37,133 bases of DNA from CAYUPY01 sp964446595 (GTDB lineage Bacteria; Patescibacteriota; Dojkabacteria; J137; JAEUSD01), in NCBI GenBank assembly GCA_964446595.1, contig CAYUPY010000006.1, forward strand, positions 1 to 37,133. The letters run 5' to 3'. Shown piece by piece: positions 7,954-16,641 of this stretch. The notes under the pieces were generated by a model that searched no databases, was not told the DNA's origin, and was given only the letters and a program-made list of their open reading frames with translations. Each line of letters begins with the position of its first letter. Position 1 is the first letter of the stretch. Both the position numbers and the translations under genes were made by a program.

Positions 7954-8832
7954 TTATTGATTACTATTAACAATTGTCTTGTATTTCTTAAACTTGTGCT
8001 TACTTGGTCTTCGGCGCACGATAAACTTACTTGTTGTCTTTCTGTGACGACGTGTACGTTTACCAACTTTGTTACCCCAAAAATCTTTAGCAGGACCACC
8101 AATAGTCGCTTTACCTTTTTTACCTTGACCAGCTCCGTGAGGGTGCTTGTAAGACATTGCTACACCACGTACAGTTGGACGTACACCTTTGCGGCGCTTG
8201 CGACCTGCTTTTCCTAGCTTCTCGTTTCGATGATCTACATTTGAAACTGTACCAATCGTTGCTAAAGCTGTCTCTTTCACCAAGCGTATTTCACCACTTG
8301 GCATCTTTATTTGTATGTACCCTTTGTCTCCACCCATAACTTGTACAGATGAACCGGCACTACGTGCTAAAGAAGCTCCCTGCCCTGGCCACATTTCCAC
8401 AGCATGTACCATAGTACCCTGAGGAATTTGGCTTAATGGCATAGTATTTCCTATTTTGAAAGGAACATCTTTAGTACCACTAATTACTTCTGATCCTACT
8501 TCTAGTTCTTCTGGTGCTAGAATGTAACGACGCTCACCATCTGCATACTTTAGTAAAGCAATGTATGCTGTACGGTTCGGATCGTACTCAAGGGCTTCCA
8601 CTTCAGCAGGAATATCAAATTTAGTTCTATTAAAATCGATTTCGCGATACTTTGTTTTTACACCACCACCACGATGCCTAACTGTTATTTTACCAGTGTT
8701 ATTTCTACCCGCACTCTTCTTATTAGTCTTTACTAAAGACTTTTCTGGCTTCTTTTTAGTCAGGTGAGAAGTATCTGAAATTACAGCGTTTCTTCTACCT
8801 GGTGTTTTTGCTCCTAACTTCTTAAGTGCCAT
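7954..8832 (-). CDS. rplB: 50S ribosomal protein L2 (uL2)
   Basis: Essential for subunit association and the peptidyl-transferase centre. The 292-aa protein has the expected RHRGGGVKTKYREIDF, GGDKGYIQIKMPSGEIRLV and the C-terminal RPTVRGVAMSYKHPHGAGQG. That last stretch differs at one place from the usual VRGVAMNPVDHPHGGGEG. A lysine/arginine-rich tail closes the protein. Confidence 0.98.
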   Translation of the reverse strand: MALKKLGAKTPGRRNAVISDTSHLTKKKPEKSLVKTNKKSAGRNNTGKITVRHRGGGVKTKYREIDFNRTKFDIPAEVEALEYDPNRTAYIALLKYADGERRYILAPEELEVGSEVISGTKDVPFKIGNTMPLSQIPQGTMVHAVEMWPGQGASLARSAGSSVQVMGGDKGYIQIKMPSGEIRLVKETALATIGTVSNVDHRNEKLGKAGRKRRKGVRPTVRGVAMSYKHPHGAGQGKKGKATIGGPAKDFWGNKVGKRTRRHRKTTSKFIVRRRPSKHKFKKYKTIVNSNQ

Positions 8833-8837
8833 AACAA

Positions 8838-9125
8838 TTACTGTTTAAAAATACCAATTTCTTGGCCTTCTTTTAATTTAAATACCATGAACTTGCGACT
8901 AGGACGTCTACTTGAATGAGCGCGGTACTTACCACTTCTCTTCACTTTTCCCAATCTAGTGTGACTCTGCACACTCTCAACTTCTACGTTATAGATTTTT
9001 TCAATCTGAGTAGCAGCTAAATCTTTGTCTGCATCAAGAGTAACCTCAAAGGTATACTGATTATTATCTTCAGCAAGTTTTGTTGTCTTCTCTGTAATAA
9101 CTGCTCTTTTAATTACTGCTCTCAT
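8838..9125 (-). CDS. rplW: 50S ribosomal protein L23 (uL23)
   Basis: Docking site for trigger factor and signal-recognition particle at the tunnel exit. The 95-aa sequence contains VITEKTTKLAEDNNQYTFEV and IEKIYNVEVESVQSHTRLGK, the family pattern. Its start overlaps the end of rplD by 17 nt, implying translational coupling. Confidence 0.95.
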   Translation of the reverse strand: MRAVIKRAVITEKTTKLAEDNNQYTFEVTLDADKDLAATQIEKIYNVEVESVQSHTRLGKVKRSGKYRAHSSRRPSRKFMVFKLKEGQEIGIFKQ

Positions 9126-9756
9126 TGTTCTTTGCCCATTTTTGCATATAATCTAATGTAGTCTGCTCAACAAACAGAACACCAGCATTAACTACATCGT
9201 AAGCATTTAGTTCTTGTACGCTTACAATTTTCGCATTCTTAATATTACTAAATGCTTTTTGTACCTCTGATGATCCTACAGGTACCACAATAGTAAACTT
9301 ACGTGGATTATCAAAGGCTTTAATAAACTCAGTAGCTTGTGCTGTCAGCTTTCCTTCAGTGAATGCAAGTTTATCTAAAAACTTAACTTCCTCTGCTGAG
9401 AACTTAGCTGAAAGTGCACTTCGCATAGCACCAAGCTTCATCTTCTTACTGATAGACTTCTTCCAGTTTCGGTAATTGGTAGGGCCGAAAGTAACTCCTC
9501 CACCCTTCCAAATAGGAGAGCGGTTTGAACCTACACGTGCTCTACCTGTACCTTTTTGTCTCCATGGCTTGCGCCCACCACCACTTACTTCACTTCTATC
9601 TTTTGCATGAGCAATTGGAGCTCTTTGATTTGAGCTATAAACATATACATACTGAGCAAGAAGCTTTTCGTTTGGCTCTTGGTCGAATAAGCCGTCTACT
9701 ACTTCTATCTGCTTTTCTAACTTTTTACCTTTTTGACTGTATAGTGCTGCTTTCAT
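9109..9756 (-). CDS. rplD: 50S ribosomal protein L4 (uL4)
   Basis: Large-subunit protein whose loop reaches the exit tunnel; in E. coli it also represses the S10 operon. The 215-aa protein has the conserved basic loop VSGGGRKPWRQKGTGRARVG followed by SPIWKGGGVTFGP. It overlaps rplW by 17 nt and follows rplC by 2 nt. The leader before rpsJ is too short for an E. coli-type L4 attenuator. Confidence 0.96.
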   Translation of the reverse strand: MKAALYSQKGKKLEKQIEVVDGLFDQEPNEKLLAQYVYVYSSNQRAPIAHAKDRSEVSGGGRKPWRQKGTGRARVGSNRSPIWKGGGVTFGPTNYRNWKKSISKKMKLGAMRSALSAKFSAEEVKFLDKLAFTEGKLTAQATEFIKAFDNPRKFTIVVPVGSSEVQKAFSNIKNAKIVSVQELNAYDVVNAGVLFVEQTTLDYMQKWAKNNESSN

Positions 9757-9758
9757 TA

Positions 9759-10400
9759 TTAATCTTCGTCTCTTGCCATTTTAGCTGGCGTTTTAATAAT
9801 CACATAACTTCCTCGATGCCCTGGAACTGCTCCACGTACACCAATTACATTCTCTAGTCCGTCTACTAATACCACTCTTAAATTTTGAGTAGTTTGACGT
9901 TCATTACCCATACGTCCTGCCATTTTTTTACCTTTTAGAACTCGACCTGGGGTAGTACCTGAACCAATAGAACCAGGACTTCTATACTTACCAGACTTTC
10001 CTCCATGGGTTTTTGGTCCACCCTTAAAGCCATGACGTTTCATTACACCTTGAAAACCTTTTCCTTTTGTTACTCCAATAACATCTACTTTATCACCCTC
10101 TTCAAACTGAGTAGCTGTTATTTCAGCACCCACTTTTAGGTTCTCTAATTCACTATCTTTTACATGATAAGCAAACTTATAGCGAGGTACAAAACCTAAC
10201 TCTTTATAATTGTTCTTATCTGCGTTGTTGGGATTCTTCTGAGTATCAATGGCAAGTTCTACAATGTGATTGCCATTTTGGTCTTCAAGTTGCTTAGCAA
10301 CTTTGACTCCTGATACATCTACTAACGTGACTGGTACTACTTTACCATTGTCAGCGTAGATTTGCGTCATTCCAATTTTTTTACCTAATATTACTTTCAT
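9759..10400 (-). CDS. rplC: 50S ribosomal protein L3 (uL3)
   Basis: Near the peptidyl-transferase centre. From the ATG at 10400 the product is 213 aa and begins MKVILGKKIGMTQIYADNGK, exactly the L3 N-terminus. An in-frame ATG at 10427 would add nine residues and overlap rpsJ, so it is rejected. The core contains GVTKGKGFQGVMKRHGFKGG and SGTTPGRVLKGKKMAGRMG, the L3 signature. Confidence 0.97.
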   Translation of the reverse strand: MKVILGKKIGMTQIYADNGKVVPVTLVDVSGVKVAKQLEDQNGNHIVELAIDTQKNPNNADKNNYKELGFVPRYKFAYHVKDSELENLKVGAEITATQFEEGDKVDVIGVTKGKGFQGVMKRHGFKGGPKTHGGKSGKYRSPGSIGSGTTPGRVLKGKKMAGRMGNERQTTQNLRVVLVDGLENVIGVRGAVPGHRGSYVIIKTPAKMARDED

Positions 10401-10413
10401 GACCTGAATGTTA

Positions 10414-10713
10414 CTACTTGATTTCAATACCTACACCAGCGGGTAGTTGTAAGTGAGTTAGATCCTCAATAGTTTTGGCAGTTGGCTCGAGGATATCAAT
10501 TAACCTCGCATGTGTAATCATTTGAAAATGTTCTTTTGATTTAGCGTCAATGTGTGGTGAACGATGCACTGCAATTGTCCAATTACGGTTTGGCAAAGGT
10601 ACAGGACCCACACTCTTGGCGCCAGAATTCTGAACAGCTGTAATGATCATACCAGCAGCCTTATCTACTACTTTGTGATCGTACCCTTTTAGTTTTACTC
10701 TAATTCGTTGCAT
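10414..10713 (-). CDS. rpsJ: 30S ribosomal protein S10 (uS10)
   Basis: Small-subunit head protein; first gene of the S10 operon. The ATG at 10713 gives a 99-aa product beginning MQRIRVKLKGYDHKVVD, as in the family. A longer in-frame start at 10773 lies inside the promoter and is rejected. The internal VPLPNRNWTIAVHRSPH is diagnostic; the commoner form ends with a TVLRSPH-like motif. It is 13 nt upstream of rplC. Confidence 0.96.
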   Translation of the reverse strand: MQRIRVKLKGYDHKVVDKAAGMIITAVQNSGAKSVGPVPLPNRNWTIAVHRSPHIDAKSKEHFQMITHARLIDILEPTAKTIEDLTHLQLPAGVGIEIK

Positions 10714-10744
10714 AATTGCCAAAGAGCCTTTAAATCGCTTGCTG

Positions 10745-10773
10745 ATTATACTAACAAAGTTATAGTCTAGCAA
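10745..10773 (-). promoter_or_regulatory. Main promoter of the S10/spc ribosomal operon
   Basis: On the minus strand TTGCTA (10768-10773) and TATAAT (10745-10750) are separated by exactly 17 nt, close to a sigma-70-type consensus. The predicted start near 10738 gives a leader of about 25 nt before rpsJ. It lies immediately downstream of the tuf terminator, so the ribosomal operon probably has its own transcription start. Confidence 0.8.
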
Positions 10774-10816
10774 GTGTTTTTATCCAAATAAAATCTTTTT
10801 TTTCTTAGAAAAGAAA

Positions 10817-10837
10817 GGGCCCCGCTTGGCGGGGCCC
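10817..10837 (-). terminator. Rho-independent terminator after tuf
   Basis: A 9-bp GC-only stem with a TTG loop (GGGCCCCGC / GCGGGGCCC on the given strand) is followed on the minus strand by the T-rich TTTCTTTTCT. It lies 20 nt past the tuf stop and before the S10 promoter. Confidence 0.85.
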
Positions 10838-10856
10838 AGAACAGGCAAATCCTTAC

Positions 10857-12050
10857 CTATTCAATGATCTTTGTGATCACACCAGCACCAACGGTCTTTC
10901 CACCTTCACGAATTGCAAAACGACTTTGCTCTTCGATAGCTACTGGTTTGGTTAGTTCAACCATAATCTTGACGTTATCGCCAGGCATTACAAGTTGAGT
11001 GTCACCTGTTAGTTCAATAGAACCTGTTACATCTGCAGTTAGAATGTAGAACTGAGGTCGGTAGTTTGCACCGAAACCTGTGTGACGTCCACCTTCTTCC
11101 TTAGTCAGAACGTAAGCTTCTGCTTCGAACTTAGTGTGAGTCTTAATACTTCCTGATTTAGCAAGTACCTGACCACGTTCGATTTCGTCACGCTTGATAC
11201 CACGTAGAAGAATACCTACATTGTCTCCAGCTTGACCTTGATCAAGAGATTTGTTGAACATCTCTACGCCTGTTACGGTTAGCTTCTTTGTGCCTTCCAT
11301 TAGACCTAGCTGTTCAATTTCTTCTCCAACTTTTACAATACCACGTTCGATTCTACCTGTAGCCACTGTTCCGCGACCTTCGATAGAGAACACATCTTCA
11401 ACAGCCATTAGGAATGGCTTGTCAATTTCGCGCTCTGGCTCTGGGATAGTTGTATCTAGAGCCTCTAATAGTGCTGCAATTTCCTCATCACCTTTGTTGG
11501 TGCCATTAACACCGTCTAAGGCACTTCCTACTACAAATGGGATCTTGTCCGCATCGTAGTTACTCTTTGCGAAGATCTCGCGTACTTCTTCTTCAATCAA
11601 CATCAATACTTCTTCATCCATGTTTGGATCGAAGCGGTTGATGAATACTACGAAGTGCTCTACGCCTACCTGCTTTGCAAGTAGAACGTGCTCACGAGTC
11701 TGAGGCATTGGACCGTCTTCAGCAGAAACAACAAGAATAGCACCGTCCATTTGTGCGGCACCTGTAATCATGTTCTTGATGTAGTCCTTGTGTCCTGGAC
11801 AGTCAATGTGTGCGTAGTGACGGTTAGGAGATTCGTACTCTACGTGACTAGAAGCCACAGTTACGATCTTATTAGAACCGGCACGTGCAATTCCACCCTT
11901 AGCGATAGACGCATAGTCTTTTCCACCATCAGTCCAGCCTTGACGTGCAGAATATGCAACCAAAGCGGCTGTTAGCGTAGTCTTACCATGGTCGATGTGA
12001 CCGAGGGTACCCACATTCAAGTGAGGCTTTGTTCTTTGAAAGTCAGCCAT
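10857..12050 (-). CDS. tuf: Elongation factor Tu with atypical switch I and G4 motifs
   Basis: GTPase that delivers aminoacyl-tRNA to the ribosome. The 397-aa protein aligns end to end with EF-Tu. P-loop GHIDHGKT (17-24), DCPGH (83-87), G5 GSAL (175-178), domain 2 IERGIVKVGEE and the ending FAIREGGKTVGAG are all normal. Two sites are not. The effector loop, normally EEKxRGITI, is replaced by a longer GIARAGSNKIVTV (T64 probably stands for the essential Thr), and the guanine-specificity motif NKxD reads NRFD (138-141). PGHADY is also PGHKDY. No frameshift explains this. A strong promoter and its place beside the ribosomal operon suggest it is the working EF-Tu, though a second copy elsewhere cannot be excluded. 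Confidence 0.95.
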   Translation of the reverse strand: MADFQRTKPHLNVGTLGHIDHGKTTLTAALVAYSARQGWTDGGKDYASIAKGGIARAGSNKIVTVASSHVEYESPNRHYAHIDCPGHKDYIKNMITGAAQMDGAILVVSAEDGPMPQTREHVLLAKQVGVEHFVVFINRFDPNMDEEVLMLIEEEVREIFAKSNYDADKIPFVVGSALDGVNGTNKGDEEIAALLEALDTTIPEPEREIDKPFLMAVEDVFSIEGRGTVATGRIERGIVKVGEEIEQLGLMEGTKKLTVTGVEMFNKSLDQGQAGDNVGILLRGIKRDEIERGQVLAKSGSIKTHTKFEAEAYVLTKEEGGRHTGFGANYRPQFYILTADVTGSIELTGDTQLVMPGDNVKIMVELTKPVAIEEQSRFAIREGGKTVGAGVITKIIE

Positions 12051-12067
12051 GTTTGTATGTAAGTAAA

Positions 12068-12122
12068 AATATAAAATAAAACTCGCCTGCTTGGCGAAAA
12101 ACCCGCCATGGCGGCGAGCACA
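12068..12122 (-). promoter_or_regulatory. Structured tuf leader with attenuator-like hairpins
   Basis: The ~90-nt tuf leader (minus strand) holds CCGCCATGGCGG, a perfect palindrome, next to TCGCC-AAGCA-GGCGA. It also has an outer CTCGCC/GGCGAG pairing that would enclose both. The second stem is followed by TTTTATTTTATATTTTT, so it looks like an intrinsic terminator that alternative pairing could disrupt. An ATG inside the palindrome opens a 30-codon frame overlapping the tuf start. The regulatory role is inferred from structure alone. Confidence 0.45.
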
Positions 12123-12147
12123 AATCGCATACAGATTTATCTAGGGG

Positions 12148-12176
12148 AGTATAGAACCTAGCCACAATTTTGGCAA
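12148..12176 (-). promoter_or_regulatory. tuf promoter
   Basis: On the minus strand TTGCCA (12171-12176) and TATACT (12148-12153) are 17 nt apart. The predicted start near 12141 gives a leader of about 90 nt. Confidence 0.75.
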
Positions 12177-12207
12177 GTATAAAAGGTATAACCCCTTTAT
12201 CTGTATA

Positions 12208-12885
12208 CTACTGGTTTTTATTCGCTAGCAGTTGATCGTATTGTTTAAACATCCCTGGCAGTCTCTCCCATTCTCCACCATTAAACGCAGCGCGCAACCC
12301 TTGTGCTATTTGGGCTTTCTCTTCTAAGAATGGTGCGGCTGGATTATCTTGCCGTTGCATCTTTACTGCTTCCTCAATAATATCGATATGATCTTCCACA
12401 AGTCGATATTTCTCCATGAGACTTCGCGTATATATTACGGAATCAAAGTCGATGTTGTTCTTTGTAAGAATATCCTTTAAAAATGATACTAGTCTTGACC
12501 CCTCTACATCCTCACCGGACTCAACATAGTCTGCAATTTTATTGTTGTCCTCAGCAGGTAGCAGGTTAGGTAAATCTACCTCTAACGCTCTGCTTAGAAC
12601 TATCGTCATAATCTCGTCGATTCTTTCGTCCTGTTCTGCTTCAGGCATATCTTCCATCCCAAGCAGTTCAAATAAATCCGTGTCCTGAAAAGTGGCATCG
12701 GTAAGATATGATTTATCAGTTTGTGCTGCAGAGGGAGCCTGTGCTGCCGTACTAGGTGCAGCTCCGGCATGAGGGTGTGCTACCCCTGGCATTGGCTGAT
12801 GTGCGGAGGGATTACTCCCTACCATGGCAGCCTGTGCGGCGGATAGATCTGGCAGTGAATTCTGGGCAGTATTTTGATCTTGCAT
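12208..12885 (-). CDS. Acidic hypothetical protein, DUF5663-like C-terminal part
   Basis: Function unknown. The 225-aa protein has a disordered Ala/Pro/Gln-rich N-terminal third with His and Met. It is followed by an acidic helical region (about residues 70-150) of the form LFELLGMEDMPEAEQDERID...IMTIVLSRALEVDLPNLL. This resembles small acidic domains common in Patescibacteria (DUF5663-like), a recognition from memory that needs a profile search. The last 80 residues are also helical and charged. No signal peptide or membrane segment is present. It starts 19 nt after the 1234-aa gene and is probably co-transcribed with it, so the two products may work together. Confidence 0.6.
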   Translation of the reverse strand: MQDQNTAQNSLPDLSAAQAAMVGSNPSAHQPMPGVAHPHAGAAPSTAAQAPSAAQTDKSYLTDATFQDTDLFELLGMEDMPEAEQDERIDEIMTIVLSRALEVDLPNLLPAEDNNKIADYVESGEDVEGSRLVSFLKDILTKNNIDFDSVIYTRSLMEKYRLVEDHIDIIEEAVKMQRQDNPAAPFLEEKAQIAQGLRAAFNGGEWERLPGMFKQYDQLLANKNQ

Positions 12886-12904
12886 GTTTATAATTTAATA
12901 ATTA

Positions 12905-15900
12905 TTAGTTAAATAGATTACGTAGGAATGCTTCGGCGGTTGGCCTTTGCACTAATAGATTTCCAACGACTTGTCCCATTCCTGGCATAGCAAATACTTT
13001 ATTGCCATCAATCTCCAGACCCTGAATCATGTCGGCAAATTGTCTAGCTTCATCTCCGGTGACAACGTTATCACTGAAGATTGCTTGTGTCTCAGGGCTA
13101 TTTAATAAGTCTTCCCATTCAGGACTACTAAATATCTGTTCAAGACTGGGATTTTCTAGATTCACTAAAGCTTCAAATACTGGTCCGTATTCAGCCATAT
13201 CGAAACCTGCTATTACCCCTTGTGGCTGCGCGTAAGCAACCGCATGTAGGATAGAATTAAATGGCGACTCACTATTAACAGAGTTAGCTAACACATTCTG
13301 CGCATTGTCAGCATTTAATATATTTAATGCATTGGGTGTTGTGCGAAGAGTAGCTATGCGATCATCTAATAGTTCTAGATACTCTATTCTTTCTATTTCT
13401 TCAGGGCTGAATTCTACAGCAGCTGCAGTTTCCACCAAGGTTTCACCATGATACCCTTCAGTCACAGCTTCCATGCCATAAACATTTCTCATTTCTGCTT
13501 CGAAGGCTGCTTGAGCTGCCTCTGCGGTTGGATAATTTACTGCTTTACCATTTTTAATAATTTGGTAAACGATATTTCCGTTTGCGTCTGTTACTTCTAC
13601 TATCTCATCAGCTCTACCAAAGAGACTATAAGATTGGCCATCGGCCCCTGGAACTAAAATCCCAGTTTCCAAATCAATATCTCCCACAGCCTCGCCGGTA
13701 TCGTTGTAGACAATAAAAGTTTGATATCCTCCAGCATCAAAATTATCGGGGTTAACATATACATGTTGCCCGTCTGTTAGATTGGCGACTGGCATATAGT
13801 CTTCGCCCATTGCATCTGCTAATCTTACACCTTTGCCAATCTGAAGCGGATGACCAAAGCCCCCATTATCAGGGTCGATGGTGACTTCGAATCCTTGCCC
13901 GGTAATGAAGCGTTGTGCTCCAATCTCTTCGAACCCGAGAGTAACACCACCCGCAAAAGTTTCAGCATCAGGCTGAGTTTCAGCAAAGACAACCTCGTAG
14001 GACATAAAGCCTTCACCATGAGCCTGGAGATCATGCTCAGCGATAAAGCCTACCGTTTCCCCACTAGCTGGATCTTGTAGTTCTATAATTGGAGGTACTG
14101 TGGCTTGCGAGGTGATCTCTCCGGCAGCAATCATTTCCTCAGTTCTAGAGTCGAGGGAGACTTCTACTTGCTGTCCATTAAGTTCCATTTGAAAGTTAAC
14201 TTGCGGTGCCGATCCTAACTCTTGTGCACTGGCTCTACCGCCAAAAATATTTCCAAGGAAAGCGCCGACTTGGCCACTTGCCATACGAATACCGTAACCT
14301 GCGCCCATACCAAGCCCTGCTTTTACTACATCAGCAGCTAGTTTAGCCCCTTGAACTTGATTGCGTAATCTTGCAAGGTCTCTTTCTGCTGCTCTGGTAG
14401 CCAAGTTAAGACGGAATGCTAATCTTGGGTTTCGGAGTGCCAGGCGGTTAATGCGCTCAAACAATTCGCGAGCATCTTCTAGATGTGCTGCTTGCACACC
14501 ACTAGTATCGAGACCCATTTGATCAAACTTGAAAGCACTTAGGTAATAAAGTGCTTCATAGATCGCCACAAGTTGTGACATTTGCTCCGGTTTATTCTGC
14601 ATTATGTCGTTTATTAATGCGTAATCGGCTAATTCTAGCTGGTCTACCAACCCTCTTATTGTCTCGTTAAATAACTCGGCACCTTCTGCGATCGCAGGAG
14701 TTTCGGTAGTAGCCTCAGTATCAGTTTCAGTTGCCTCGCCTTCGGCAGGAGTTTCTTCTGTAGTCTCTAAAGCAATATCTACTGGACTAGCTAGGGGCCC
14801 AAAGATGTTTACTAAGCGACCATCAATGTTATTCATTAGCACCCTTCCCATTAATGCTCTCTCCACCGCTCGGGTGTTATTCATAATAGCGGCACCTTCT
14901 TTAGCTACTACTTGCTCTGCTAAATCTCTAACCAAGTTAAAGGCCTGCGCATCTGGTAGTTCACGATTTGCAAGAAATCCTAAATTCCTAGTTCCAACAC
15001 GAATGGCCTTATTTGCTACTACTGCCAATACAGCACCACCAGGGCCGAGTACTAGGGTCAAGCCAGCTGCTACTAAACCTGGAGTTGTCATTCTGAGGAT
15101 TACATCGCGTGCATTCTTAGCTTCAGCATTCATGTAAGCAGTGTCTGCGGCAGCGGCAATCTTGCGACGCAAACTATTTATTACTAACATTACATGCTCC
15201 TCTTCTCCATGATTACCAATTCTGTTCATCACGGCCCGAATATGAGCAGAGTGAGCATCGCTAGCTGCTTCAGTCTCTAATCTCACACGTTCGTTTTCTT
15301 GCCCTTTTAATAATTCTACTTTCTCGATCTTTGCTGCTCTGCCCTCCCCTGCGAGTGTAACTTCTACAGCACGGTGATTTGCCACATCTTTTGCCTTTTC
15401 CATGAAGGATCTCTTTGTATACCCTGCGTCTGACAAATTATCCACTACCTCAGCTAAAGTTTCAGAAGTAATCTCTGTTGTCTCACCAGCTGCTTGGGCC
15501 TGTTCAGCCACTTCTGTGCCAAAGAAGTAAGTGAGAATAACTATATTGAATGAGGCCGTTTCTGTATTAAGTAGCCAGTCTCCATAACTCGTGACTTCTC
15601 CATCCCTCTCGTATTGTGACGACAGGATCGTGTAAAGGTCAGGATACTGTAGTGCCAAAAATTGCATAAACTCTTGTTGTGTTGCTTCACTTGCTCGAAC
15701 TTTAGCTAGCATAGACTCTGCAGCACGTGCATTTTGGAGTGTTTGGTTAACCAGATCGAGTGCCGTTTGTGTATCTGCGGTTTCGGTATTACGTATTCTG
15801 CGGAACATGCCTCTTAAGCCTTTCTGACGACGCTCTTGCTGCCTTAATTTATCAGCAACTTTCGCAGTCGTTACTTCATTATCAGCATGAACGTTTTCGA

Positions 15901-16609
15901 TTGTTGTCTCCCCGGTGTGCTCTAAAGTAGGTACTGCTGATCGACTCTCAGTCCGAGTCATTTCGGCTAGTACATTATTTCTTCCTAATCTGTCATCCGA
16001 AGCCATTTCTGCAGCCATACGCAGTTTGTTTAGCTGTACATACATCGATTGGACTCTTTCTTCCGCCATGGCGTATTGACGACGACGATCTCTAAAATTG
16101 CCTATTTTTCTTGCAAAATTACCCAAAGCTCTGCGACCTCTTTCCAACAGGTTACCGCCAGTTTCTTGATTTTGATTAATCTCATTCGTAATCACTGCCA
16201 CCATGTGCGAAAAGGTGCCGGGCTGACGAGAGGGGTCAGTAGCTTCTTCACTAGATCTAAAAACATTTAGTGGTGGACGAACTCTTAAAACTGCAAGTCT
16301 AATCAAATATAGAATAGGTGGATCATCTCCATCGCTAGCAGCTTCAGGTAAATCCTTTTGAGATAGAACTAAATCAATTAACTTAGCCAATTCTAAATCT
16401 TTAAGTGCTTCACGAACTAAATTATCAACTTTTACGAAGATAGATCTGGAAGGTTCAGTTTCAGCAGCTGGATCCCCTGCTTCGGTCGGGGCCTTGGAAA
16501 GAATTGCAATCATCTTTTCTTTTGCTGCCTGTGTAGCAGCATCTCGCCCTTGAATTATGCCCTCTTCTGCATCATTTATGCCTGGTATAAAGTTTGGTCC
16601 ACCTTCCAT
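12905..16609 (-). CDS. Giant (1234 aa) hypothetical membrane protein
   Basis: No family recognised. The first ~500 residues are charged, Ala/Glu/Arg-rich and predicted helical with coiled-coil-like stretches. A hydrophobic Gly/Ala segment (LVAAGLTLVLGPGGAVLAVV, about 513-532) could span the membrane. A low-complexity Thr/Glu linker lies near residues 615-645. A second hydrophobic glycine-rich segment around 765-790 ends in GRASAQELG, which looks like a signal-peptidase site but is internal. After it comes a beta-rich region (about 795-1040) with NGNIVYQIIKNGKAVNY-type strands, then a helical C-terminus. A plausible topology is cytoplasmic N-terminus and exposed C-terminus, or a processed C-terminal half. 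It is divergent from the JAMM gene with only 32 nt between the two starts. Confidence 0.6.
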   Translation of the reverse strand: MEGGPNFIPGINDAEEGIIQGRDAATQAAKEKMIAILSKAPTEAGDPAAETEPSRSIFVKVDNLVREALKDLELAKLIDLVLSQKDLPEAASDGDDPPILYLIRLAVLRVRPPLNVFRSSEEATDPSRQPGTFSHMVAVITNEINQNQETGGNLLERGRRALGNFARKIGNFRDRRRQYAMAEERVQSMYVQLNKLRMAAEMASDDRLGRNNVLAEMTRTESRSAVPTLEHTGETTIENVHADNEVTTAKVADKLRQQERRQKGLRGMFRRIRNTETADTQTALDLVNQTLQNARAAESMLAKVRASEATQQEFMQFLALQYPDLYTILSSQYERDGEVTSYGDWLLNTETASFNIVILTYFFGTEVAEQAQAAGETTEITSETLAEVVDNLSDAGYTKRSFMEKAKDVANHRAVEVTLAGEGRAAKIEKVELLKGQENERVRLETEAASDAHSAHIRAVMNRIGNHGEEEHVMLVINSLRRKIAAAADTAYMNAEAKNARDVILRMTTPGLVAAGLTLVLGPGGAVLAVVANKAIRVGTRNLGFLANRELPDAQAFNLVRDLAEQVVAKEGAAIMNNTRAVERALMGRVLMNNIDGRLVNIFGPLASPVDIALETTEETPAEGEATETDTEATTETPAIAEGAELFNETIRGLVDQLELADYALINDIMQNKPEQMSQLVAIYEALYYLSAFKFDQMGLDTSGVQAAHLEDARELFERINRLALRNPRLAFRLNLATRAAERDLARLRNQVQGAKLAADVVKAGLGMGAGYGIRMASGQVGAFLGNIFGGRASAQELGSAPQVNFQMELNGQQVEVSLDSRTEEMIAAGEITSQATVPPIIELQDPASGETVGFIAEHDLQAHGEGFMSYEVVFAETQPDAETFAGGVTLGFEEIGAQRFITGQGFEVTIDPDNGGFGHPLQIGKGVRLADAMGEDYMPVANLTDGQHVYVNPDNFDAGGYQTFIVYNDTGEAVGDIDLETGILVPGADGQSYSLFGRADEIVEVTDANGNIVYQIIKNGKAVNYPTAEAAQAAFEAEMRNVYGMEAVTEGYHGETLVETAAAVEFSPEEIERIEYLELLDDRIATLRTTPNALNILNADNAQNVLANSVNSESPFNSILHAVAYAQPQGVIAGFDMAEYGPVFEALVNLENPSLEQIFSSPEWEDLLNSPETQAIFSDNVVTGDEARQFADMIQGLEIDGNKVFAMPGMGQVVGNLLVQRPTAEAFLRNLFN

Positions 16610-16628
16610 ATTGTGTTTAAATTTCAGT

Positions 16629-16634
16629 TAAAAT
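16629..16634 (+). promoter_or_regulatory. -10 element of the JAMM-like gene (leaderless)
   Basis: TAAAAT ends 7 nt before the ATG at 16642, so transcription is predicted to begin within a base or two of the start codon. No clear -35 or TGn extension is seen. The 32-nt space must also serve the divergent 1234-aa gene, for which I could not choose a promoter. Confidence 0.4.
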
Positions 16635-16641
16635 AGTTCGT

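Noticed and set aside
11251..11975. Plus-strand open frames of about 95-102 codons opposite tuf
   Set aside because: Opposite-strand shadows of a highly biased gene; no promoter, start signal or family features.
10857..12050. Compensating frameshifts as the cause of the odd EF-Tu effector loop
   Set aside because: The other frames through the region do not restore EEKxRGITI and one soon meets a stop; the codon pattern is normal in the frame used.
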